Assembly: GCA_003562535.1 (NCBI GenBank)
Contig: PWUP01000111.1
Location: 1-5,283 of the forward strand
Source: Gammaproteobacteria bacterium
Lineage (GTDB): Bacteria > Pseudomonadota > Gammaproteobacteria > Competibacterales > Competibacteraceae
Length of the DNA stretch: 5,283 nucleotides
Reading direction: 5' to 3'
Made by a program: the position numbers and the translations under genes. Of the stretch, positions 1-5,283 are shown in pieces. The notes beneath the pieces are model-generated. The model had not been told where the DNA came from. It did no database searches and saw nothing but the letters and a program-made list of their open reading frames with translations. Every line of letters starts with the position of its first letter. The first letter of the stretch is position 1.

Positions 1-1239
1 CCACGTAGAGCGTCCGCTCGGGATCAGCAAATGCGTGGAGCGGCGTTGGGCAGACCCGGCGGTGAAGCGTTCCCATTGATAGTCCAGCGACAGTAAGTGA
101 TTCCACTGACCGCGTTGGAAGCGACGACTGAGGCCAAATGCGCCGGTAATGGAATCTTTGCGGCTGGAATCTTCGGCATCAATTCGGGCTCTCAGTATAT
201 AAGCGTCATTGCGGGGGTCAGCACCGGGTAGGGTGTAGGCCATGCCTAAGCCGTAGCGAATCTGCGAAACCAACGCTTGCGTTTCGAACTGATGCCCTCG
301 GCGATTGACCCAACGGCGCTCTAAGCCGGCGCGGGCGCGTGGGCCGGTATCCGTAGCGTAGCCTAAGCCGAGCGTGTACTTGCTACGGCTGCGCATAGTC
401 AGATCAATGAACACAGGAATCACAAGGTCTTCAGCCGTATCAGGTGAAGCGTCAATCATCACCTGATCAAAATAGCTGCTATTGACTAAATCGCTTTGTA
501 CCTGCTGCAACGCGGCGGCGCTGAACGCTTGTCCGGGGTAGAGGTCTATGAAACGCGCCAGAAATGCAGGTTGCAGCGGACTGTCTTGGAACTGGACTTC
601 CCCAAACTGGTAGCGGCGTTGGGTATCGTAATGCAGGCTGACGGTGGCTTCATAGGCGTCCAAGTCAATTTGGATCTGACTGCGCCGGAAGCGTGCATCA
701 AAATAACCGCGTTCAGTGGCTAAGGTTTGGAGTCGGGTGCGCAGCCGTTCATACTGACGCTGGTCTAGGGGGGCACCAATTTCAAGACGCGGGGGGCTGA
801 GCAGGGCTTGAAAGGCTGGGTCGTTCTCGCCTTCGCCAACGATCTGAATGTCTAGGGCAACCAGTGGTAATGCCGGACCAGGATCAATGATATAGCGGGC
901 GTGCCAGCCGTCGGCAGTGGCGGTCAGCTCGGTGTCAATCTCTGGTTGATAGTAACCGAAGGGTTGCAGCGCGGCGCGAATATCATCGGGGGCGCGTTGA
1001 TGCAACCAACGCAAGCGTGATTCCCGTGGCAGGGTTGCATCGGCTGCGGTGAACGGTTGTAAGCGCAGAAACGCTTCGACATTGGTACGCACGTCACCGC
1101 TGACGCCTTCAATATCCACACGCAAGCGTGGAGTATCCGCATGGGCCACCGAGATGACTGCCCACCATAGCATCAGCAACACGGCTGCACAGTCGGTGAT
1201 TTTGCGTAGTCGGAGTGTTTGATCCAATGTCGGTGTCAT
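1..1239 (-). CDS. tamA: TamA, Omp85-family outer-membrane assembly protein (3' end cut by window edge)
   Basis: TamA is an outer-membrane Omp85 protein that works with the inner-membrane-anchored TamB in inserting some outer-membrane proteins and, in recent models, in envelope lipid homeostasis. I read 413 uninterrupted codons from ATG at 1239 down to base 1. Residues 1-34 form a signal peptide with a hydrophobic core (about 18-31) and an AHA signal-peptidase site at 32-34. Three POTRA domains follow, roughly 37-122, 123-200 and 203-280. They carry typical POTRA motifs: FGYYQPE at 94-100, RGYFDA at 177-182 and SSYFDQV at 254-260. The beta-barrel begins near 287, with GLGYATDTGPR at 291-301, which closely resembles the E. 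coli TamA barrel start (GYSTDVGPR as I recall). E. coli TamA is about 577 residues, so roughly 160 C-terminal residues lie outside the window. The start is fixed by an in-frame TAA immediately upstream (1240-1242). The Shine-Dalgarno sequence is weak (AAAG, close to the ATG). It is divergent from mrcB. A BamA reading is unlikely, because BamA has five POTRAs. Confidence 0.93.
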   Translation of the reverse strand, partial: MTPTLDQTLRLRKITDCAAVLLMLWWAVISVAHADTPRLRVDIEGVSGDVRTNVEAFLRLQPFTAADATLPRESRLRWLHQRAPDDIRAALQPFGYYQPEIDTELTATADGWHARYIIDPGPALPLVALDIQIVGEGENDPAFQALLSPPRLEIGAPLDQRQYERLRTRLQTLATERGYFDARFRRSQIQIDLDAYEATVSLHYDTQRRYQFGEVQFQDSPLQPAFLARFIDLYPGQAFSAAALQQVQSDLVNSSYFDQVMIDASPDTAEDLVIPVFIDLTMRSRSKYTLGLGYATDTGPRARAGLERRWVNRRGHQFETQALVSQIRYGLGMAYTLPGADPRNDAYILRARIDAEDSSRKDSITGAFGLSRRFQRGQWNHLLSLDYQWERFTAGSAQRRSTHLLIPSGRSTW

Positions 1240-1261
1240 TTACTTTACAATGTGATTAACT

Positions 1262-1267
1262 AGTATA
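1262..1267 (-). promoter_or_regulatory. Candidate -10 element for tamA (TATACT)
   Basis: Read on the minus strand, this hexamer is TATACT, one base from the sigma-70 consensus TATAAT. It lies 22 bases upstream of the tamA ATG and would give a short leader of about 15 bases. No good -35 box lies 16-18 bases further upstream; the best there is TGATGA at 1285-1290, a poor match. The assignment therefore rests on the -10 alone, in a region that is AT-rich anyway. Confidence 0.35.
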
Positions 1268-1279
1268 TTGCATTATGAT
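1264..1279 (+). promoter_or_regulatory. Candidate -10 elements for mrcB (TATATT or TATGAT)
   Basis: Two plus-strand hexamers could act as -10 boxes for the mrcB operon: TATATT at 1264-1269 and TATGAT at 1274-1279. The only -35-like hexamer, TTTACA at 1244-1249, is spaced 14 and 24 bases from them, and neither spacing is good. TATATT overlaps the tamA -10 candidate on the other strand, so the two promoters may be back to back and compete for polymerase. This is inferred from base composition and position only. Confidence 0.25.
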
Positions 1280-1291
1280 GCAGCTCATCAT
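1275..1291. repeat. Inverted repeat ATGATG-N5-CATCAT in the divergent spacer
   Basis: Two perfect 6-base arms, ATGATG at 1275-1280 and CATCAT at 1286-1291, flank CAGCT near the middle of the tamA-mrcB spacer. A second pair of arms, TTATG at 1273-1277 and CATAA at 1293-1297, surrounds it but is centred two bases away, so it is not a true extension. The position, overlapping candidate promoter elements for both genes, would suit a regulator binding site. No known operator is recognised. A repeat this short could occur by chance. Confidence 0.4.
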
Positions 1292-1305
1292 CCATAACAT
1301 TGATA

Positions 1306-1316
1306 GTCACTGTGAC
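1306..1316. repeat. Small palindrome GTCAC-T-GTGAC just before the mrcB start
   Basis: Perfect 5-base arms around a single T end two bases before the mrcB ATG and occupy the place where a Shine-Dalgarno sequence would normally be. It could be part of an operator, but a hairpin with a one-base loop is not sterically plausible in RNA without losing pairs. It may be chance. It is recorded because nothing else explains this stretch. Confidence 0.35.
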
Positions 1317-1318
1317 CC

Positions 1319-3724
1319 ATGACGGTTAACTCATCCTCGCGTAAATCTGGATCTCCATCTGCCCCAGTTAGGGCACGGCGTATCGGACCTTCTCTTGGCA
1401 GCGGTCTACTCGGGCTGTTGACTTTGTCGTTGTGCGGTGTGTTACTGGTTGGCAGTGTGGCGCTGGGCTTATACATGAATGAGCTGGATAAAGTTATCCA
1501 GACGCAATTTGCTGGCAAGCGTTGGGCGTTGCCCGCTCGGGTGCATGCCCGACCGTTACAACTGTTTCCTGGTGCGCGGTTGAGCGCTGAGGAATTTGCC
1601 GCCGAGCTTGACTTATTACCTTACCATGCCACTGAGGGACAACCCAACCGTCCTGGCTCGTTTCGGCGCACGGGTTCACAGTTCGAATTATACACGCGCA
1701 GTTTTAGTTTCTGGGATGGTGTGGAACCCGCCCGTTTGATTCGTTTGGAGTTTGCGGAAGGGCATTTGACGGCGCTACGGAGTTTGGATGATCAGCCTGA
1801 TCCCACGCTGTTGCGTATTGAGCCTGTTGAAATTGCAGGTATTTATCCCAGTCACGGTGAAGATCGTATTCTAACCCGTTATCGTGATTTACCACCGGTG
1901 TTGATTGATGCCCTGATCGCGGTTGAGGATAGAGCTTTTTATCAGCACATGGGGGTTGATCTGCGCGGTATCACCCGCGCTTTTATCGCCAATGTGCGGG
2001 CTGGACGCACAGTACAGGGAGGCAGCACCTTAACCCAACAATTAGTCAAGAATTTCTTTCTGACTAATGAGCGCAGTTTAGAGCGTAAGATCAACGAAGC
2101 GCTGATGGCAATATTGGTCGAATGGCGCTACGACAAGCGTGATATTCTCGAAGCTTATGCGAATGAAATTTATCTTGGCCAAGACGGTTCCCGTGCGATT
2201 CACGGTTTTGGGTTGGGCAGTCGGTTTTATTTTGATCGCACCTTAAATGAGCTGGATTTACACCATGTCGCGCTCTTGGTCGGTTTGATCCGCGCCCCTT
2301 CGCATTACAATCCGCGCCGGTTTCCTGAGCGGGCTAAGGCTCGCCGAGCGGTGGTGTTGGATGTCATGGTCGATCAATACCTAATTAGCGCAGAAGTGGC
2401 TGAGATTGCTAAGCAAATGCCCTTGGGCGTGACCCAAGAGGTACCGCGAGGCCGTGGGCGTTACCCAGCCTTTCTCGATCTGGTGCGACGCCATCTCCAG
2501 GAAAATTATCGTGATGATGATTTGACTTCAGAAGGTTTGCGGGTTTTCACCACCATTGATCCACGGTTGCAGGATGCGGCAGAGCAAGCGCTAGTCAATC
2601 GCTTGGCTCAACTTGATGAACGCGCTCGTGGCGGTAATTTAGAGGCTGCCGCTATTACGGTGGATATTCGTACCGGCGAGGTGCTTGCCATGGTCGGTGG
2701 GCGTGATCCACGCATGGAAGGGTTTAATCGGGTGCTCGATGCTCAGCGCCAACCAGGCTCGGTGATTAAGCCTTTCATTTATCTTGCCGCTTTGGAATTT
2801 CCGGCCAGTTACACCTTAGCGACCCTAATCAGCGATGAGCCCCTCACCTATCGACCGGATCGAGGGCCGGTATGGCGGCCTACAAACTATAATAATCGCT
2901 ATCATGGCTGGGTGCCGTTGCAGGAGTCGCTGGCGCGTTCCTACAATGTCGCGACAGCGCGTCTGGGATTGAATGTTGATGTCACTCGCGTTATTCAAAT
3001 GTTGCAGCGTTTGGGGCTGGAAAAATCTTTGCAACCGTACCCCTCGTTATTGCTTGGTGCCATTGATCTGTCTCCCCTCGAAGTGGCTCAGCTTTATATT
3101 GCACTGGCCAGCGGCGGTTACCACTTACCGCTGCGGACTATTAGCGAAGTGGCCAGCGCTGAGGGGCAACCCCTGCCGCGTTTGTATTCTTTAAGCTTGG
3201 AAAAAGTCATCGATTCTGGGCCAGCGTATTTGATCAATGTGGCCTTGCAACGCGCCGTACACAGTGGGACAGGGACGGCAATTCATCGCGCTATGCCCAG
3301 CATGAATATTGCAGGTAAAACCGGCACTACTAATGATCACCGCGACAGTTGGTTTGCGGGTTACAGTGGCAATGTGCTCACGGTCGTGTGGGTCGGACGT
3401 GATGACAATCAGCCCACCGGTCTTAGCGGTTCCAATGGGGCATTGCCCGTGTGGCTAGACATCATGCAGCGCATGCCGCTAAACCCAGTGCAGATGGCTT
3501 TACCTGATGACGTGCATCGGGTGCTGATTGATCCTGCTAGCGGTCGGTTAGCCGATGAGCAGTGCAGTGGTGCGCAATGGGTTCCCTTTATCCAAGGTTC
3601 TGAGCCTTATGACTGGGCACCCTGCAGCAGTCATTACTACACCCAACGCTTTTTTGACCCCATTGAAGTCCATGATGAGGCTGAAGATACCGTCGATTCT
3701 TTCTTTAGAAGGTTGCTACCATGA
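1319..3724 (+). CDS. mrcB: Penicillin-binding protein 1b, bifunctional peptidoglycan glycosyltransferase/transpeptidase
   Basis: This class A PBP is anchored in the inner membrane. It polymerises lipid II into glycan strands and crosslinks their peptides in the periplasm. The 801 residues (E. coli 844) begin with a basic cytoplasmic tail. One membrane segment (about 29-52) follows, then a UB2H regulatory domain (about 76-163), which separates PBP1b from PBP1a and is where LpoB docks in E. coli. The GT51 domain (about 180-355) has catalytic Glu203 in EDRAFYQH, QGGSTLTQQ at 233-241 and the second catalytic Glu260 in RKINEA. The transpeptidase domain has all three motifs: SVIK at 481-484 with nucleophile Ser481, SYN at 541-543, and KTGTT at 667-671. 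Both active sites therefore look intact. The tail after about 690 carries two cysteines, 749 and 769. The start is bounded by an in-frame TGA at 1313-1315, and the next Met (53) would remove the membrane anchor. No Shine-Dalgarno sequence is visible. The stop overlaps the next gene's start (ATGA). Confidence 0.96.
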   Translation: MTVNSSSRKSGSPSAPVRARRIGPSLGSGLLGLLTLSLCGVLLVGSVALGLYMNELDKVIQTQFAGKRWALPARVHARPLQLFPGARLSAEEFAAELDLLPYHATEGQPNRPGSFRRTGSQFELYTRSFSFWDGVEPARLIRLEFAEGHLTALRSLDDQPDPTLLRIEPVEIAGIYPSHGEDRILTRYRDLPPVLIDALIAVEDRAFYQHMGVDLRGITRAFIANVRAGRTVQGGSTLTQQLVKNFFLTNERSLERKINEALMAILVEWRYDKRDILEAYANEIYLGQDGSRAIHGFGLGSRFYFDRTLNELDLHHVALLVGLIRAPSHYNPRRFPERAKARRAVVLDVMVDQYLISAEVAEIAKQMPLGVTQEVPRGRGRYPAFLDLVRRHLQENYRDDDLTSEGLRVFTTIDPRLQDAAEQALVNRLAQLDERARGGNLEAAAITVDIRTGEVLAMVGGRDPRMEGFNRVLDAQRQPGSVIKPFIYLAALEFPASYTLATLISDEPLTYRPDRGPVWRPTNYNNRYHGWVPLQESLARSYNVATARLGLNVDVTRVIQMLQRLGLEKSLQPYPSLLLGAIDLSPLEVAQLYIALASGGYHLPLRTISEVASAEGQPLPRLYSLSLEKVIDSGPAYLINVALQRAVHSGTGTAIHRAMPSMNIAGKTGTTNDHRDSWFAGYSGNVLTVVWVGRDDNQPTGLSGSNGALPVWLDIMQRMPLNPVQMALPDDVHRVLIDPASGRLADEQCSGAQWVPFIQGSEPYDWAPCSSHYYTQRFFDPIEVHDEAEDTVDSFFRRLLP
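3707..3712 (+). promoter_or_regulatory. Ribosome binding site of the lipoprotein gene, inside the mrcB 3' end
   Basis: AGAAGG lies 8 bases before the ATG at 3721, within the last codons of mrcB. It is the clearest Shine-Dalgarno sequence in the window. It supports the start that overlaps the mrcB stop codon, so ribosomes finishing PBP1b can readily begin the lipoprotein. Confidence 0.65.
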
Positions 3725-4344
3725 TATTGAACTATCGCTTATTGAGTTTAACGCCTGTGTTATTCGTACTGGGTGGCTGTATGGCGCCCCTGACCCAACC
3801 CGCTGCCCCAGTAGTGGATCGTAGTGTCTATCGCCAGCCGGTTCAACCCAGAGAGCCAGAACGGCCTGTGGTGGAGGCTGTCCCCCTAGAACGTCCCCAA
3901 CCGATTATTGCTGAACGTCAGCCGCTGCTTGATCCTCAGCCGATTGAGCGGCCACAACAGGCTAGCCCCGCAGCACCAGCGGCACCCAGCCCCGCGCCAC
4001 GACCGGCTGAACAGCCGAGTGGTCAGGCGGTTGCCGCTTTGCTGGACAGTGCTGCGGATCATGTCGGCAGTGGTAATATGGATCAAGCCGCTGGAGCGCT
4101 GGAACGTGCTTTACGCATTGAACCCAATAATGCCACGATTTGGCACGATTTAGGACAAATCCGTTTGCACCAACGTGAGTTTAGCCAAGCGGAATCGATG
4201 TTTGATAAATCCAACAGTTTAGCCAGTGGTGATCGGGCTTTGCGGGCGCGTAACTGGCGCATGATTGCCGTGGCACGGCGTGCCGGTGGTGACACCGCAG
4301 GGGCTGAAGCCGCCGAGGCACAGGCTACGGTACTAGAGCGTTAA
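3721..4344 (+). CDS. lpoP: LpoP-like outer-membrane lipoprotein with TPR repeats, probable PBP1b activator
   Basis: The 207-residue protein starts with a type II signal peptide ending in lipobox LGGC (17-20). Cys20 is the predicted lipidated residue, and Met at +2 (no Asp) fits sorting to the outer membrane. Residues 21-100 form a disordered linker with 21 prolines and a repeated P(L/I)ERPQ motif at 55-60 and 74-79. The C-terminal domain is built of TPR units. Unit 104-137 has Ala123, Leu127, Ala130 and Pro135 at consensus places. Unit 138-171 has Trp141, Leu144, Gly145, Ala157 and Phe161. A degenerate third unit runs from about 176 to the C-terminus. In Pseudomonas aeruginosa the TPR lipoprotein LpoP, encoded beside the PBP1b gene, is needed for PBP1b function. 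The same architecture and adjacency lead me to infer that role here. It is not LpoB-like in fold. The gene overlaps mrcB by 4 bases, implying coupled translation. The alternative is an unrelated TPR lipoprotein that merely shares the operon. Confidence 0.78.
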   Translation: MILNYRLLSLTPVLFVLGGCMAPLTQPAAPVVDRSVYRQPVQPREPERPVVEAVPLERPQPIIAERQPLLDPQPIERPQQASPAAPAAPSPAPRPAEQPSGQAVAALLDSAADHVGSGNMDQAAGALERALRIEPNNATIWHDLGQIRLHQREFSQAESMFDKSNSLASGDRALRARNWRMIAVARRAGGDTAGAEAAEAQATVLER

Positions 4345-4357
4345 CGGGTAGTCGCTA

Positions 4358-5283
4358 GTGTCTGACATTGTTGATTTGCTGGGGGCTGAGGGGGTTCTAG
4401 CCCAATATGTGCAAGGCTTTGCTCCACGCCCCCAGCAGCAACATCTGGCCCGTGCTGTGGCGGAAACCTTACAACAGTTCAGTGTGCTGGTGGCTGAGGT
4501 TGGCACGGGTACGGGTAAAACCTATGCCTATGTGTTGCCCGCGTTGCTGTCGGGTCACAAAATCATTATTTCTACGGGAACTCGTAATTTACAGGAGCAG
4601 TTGTACAGCCAAGATCTGCCGCTGGTGCGCCGAGCATTAGGTGTGCCGCTGAATTTGGCCTTGCTTAAAGGACGGTCCAATTACTTATGCCGTTACCGCT
4701 TACAACAAGCAGCAGCGCAAACCTACAGTCATCGTGAACAGGCGGTGTACGTTGCGGCCATTGCTGACTGGGCGCAGCGAACGCATGATGGCGATATTGC
4801 TGAGGTGGTCGAGGTGCCCGAGGATGCGCCGATCTGGCCACAGGTCACCTCTACCGCAGATAATTGTTTAGGAGGGCAATGCCCCTTTTTCGATGAGTGC
4901 TTTGTGTTTAAAGCACGTCGCAAGGCTTTGGCCGCAGATGTCGTGGTGGTCAACCATTATTTGCTGTGTGCCGATTTGACCCTGAAAGAAGAAGGTTTTG
5001 GTGAATTACTGCCTAATGCACAAGCAGTTATTATTGATGAGGCGCATCAATTACCTGAGGTTGCAGGGCAGTTTTTCGGTGCAACTTTAAGCAGTCGGCA
5101 ATTGCAAGAACTCGCGTATGATTGCCAAGTTGAGCAGCAACGCGAAGCCCCAGATTTTACTGATTTATTACACCTGAGTCAGGCATTAGAGCAAGCCAGT
5201 CGCGTGCTGCATCCGGCTTTGGGTAATGCACCGAATCGTGCACCGTGGCCGCATTTGCCGGATGCCCCAGCTTTGCACGAGGC
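4358..5283 (+). CDS. yoaA: YoaA-like ATP-dependent DNA helicase, XPD/DinG family (3' end cut by window edge)
   Basis: This is a superfamily 2 helicase with an iron-sulfur cluster. In E. coli YoaA unwinds DNA 5' to 3', pairs with the HolC (chi) clamp-loader subunit, and helps tolerate replication-blocking damage. The 308 codons present carry a Q-motif-like segment (FAPRPQQ, about 22-28) and Walker A GTGTGKT at 49-55. Four cluster-ligand cysteines follow: 111 (in SNYLC), 170, 175 and 181 (in NCLGGQC...DEC). VVVVNH ends at 199-200, and the Walker B box DEAH is at 227-230. KGRSNYLC and the region from STADNCLG to VVVVNH resemble E. coli YoaA more than DinG. E. coli YoaA is about 636 residues, so the second helicase half is missing only because the window ends. 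The start is GTG at 4358, because an in-frame TAG at 4349-4351 excludes anything upstream. A weak GGG at 4346-4348 may serve as ribosome binding site. It begins 13 bases after lpoP, so it is probably cotranscribed. Confidence 0.9.
   Translation, partial: MSDIVDLLGAEGVLAQYVQGFAPRPQQQHLARAVAETLQQFSVLVAEVGTGTGKTYAYVLPALLSGHKIIISTGTRNLQEQLYSQDLPLVRRALGVPLNLALLKGRSNYLCRYRLQQAAAQTYSHREQAVYVAAIADWAQRTHDGDIAEVVEVPEDAPIWPQVTSTADNCLGGQCPFFDECFVFKARRKALAADVVVVNHYLLCADLTLKEEGFGELLPNAQAVIIDEAHQLPEVAGQFFGATLSSRQLQELAYDCQVEQQREAPDFTDLLHLSQALEQASRVLHPALGNAPNRAPWPHLPDAPALHE

Noticed and set aside
496..723. Plus-strand open frame of 75 codons opposite tamA
   Set aside because: It lies wholly antisense to the well-conserved POTRA2-3 coding region. 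Its translation resembles no family and it has no good ribosome site.
1251..1264. TGTGA half-site in the spacer, considered as a CRP/FNR-type site
   Set aside because: The matching TCACA (or ATCAA) half-site is missing at the required 6-base (or 4-base) spacing, so only a chance half-site remains.
1288..1518. Minus-strand open frame across the mrcB start and the spacer
   Set aside because: It is antisense to the mrcB N-terminus and would run through the inverted repeat region. The protein has no recognisable features, and the coding signal belongs to mrcB.
3721..3724. Possible frameshift or gene fusion between mrcB and the lipoprotein gene
   Set aside because: mrcB reaches a normal family end and the next frame begins with a perfect lipoprotein signal. 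This is an ordinary start-stop overlap, not a broken gene.
3555..3824. Plus-strand open frame of 89 codons bridging the mrcB end and the lipoprotein start
   Set aside because: It is an out-of-frame shadow of two real genes that overlap by ATGA. Nothing in its translation suggests a protein family.
3908..4153. Plus-strand open frame inside the proline-rich linker and first TPR
   Set aside because: It is an alternative frame of the repetitive Pro/Ala-rich coding sequence, with no ribosome site and no recognisable domain.
4344..4358. Possible terminator between the lipoprotein gene and yoaA
   Set aside because: The 13-base gap holds no hairpin and no T-run, and is too short for one.
1..5283. 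Search for a new defence, mobile or RNA-based system
   Set aside because: All coding space is explained by four recognisable housekeeping genes. I saw no long repeats, no array, no integrase or transposase and no structured non-coding stretch.

Overview
This window looks like ordinary gammaproteobacterial chromosome with moderate GC content. It carries cell-envelope genes arranged divergently around a short AT-rich spacer. The gene families and their order support this placement: TamA, a class A PBP1b with its UB2H domain, a TPR lipoprotein of the LpoP type, and a YoaA-type iron-sulfur helicase. I cannot name a genus. The proteins differ clearly from what I remember of the E. coli versions, so a non-enteric lineage is more likely.

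Layout. Positions 1-1239 on the minus strand hold the N-terminal 413 codons of tamA: signal peptide, three POTRA domains and the first barrel strands. The gene runs off the left edge. Positions 1240-1318 form a 79-bp divergent intergenic region with candidate -10 elements and two small inverted repeats. Positions 1319-3724 on the plus strand hold a complete mrcB-type gene for PBP1b, a bifunctional peptidoglycan synthase. Positions 3721-4344 hold a lipoprotein gene that overlaps mrcB by four bases (ATGA) and resembles LpoP, the PBP1b activator known from Pseudomonas. Positions 4358-5283 hold the first 308 codons of a yoaA-like DNA helicase, which runs off the right edge. No stretch over 300 bases lacks a gene.

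How the genes fit together. PBP1b polymerises and crosslinks peptidoglycan from the inner membrane. The outer-membrane lipoprotein is its likely activator, reaching it through a long proline-rich linker. The two are translationally coupled, as expected for partners needed together. TamA, transcribed the other way, is an Omp85-family protein of the outer membrane. YoaA is a DNA-repair helicase that probably shares the mrcB-lpoP transcript but has no obvious functional link to the wall genes.

I saw no tRNA, rRNA, mobile element, CRISPR array or convincing terminator, and no sign of a new biological system. The points worth a second look are modest: the shared divergent control region, the missing Shine-Dalgarno sequence of mrcB, the architecture of the lipoprotein, and a cysteine pair in the PBP1b tail.
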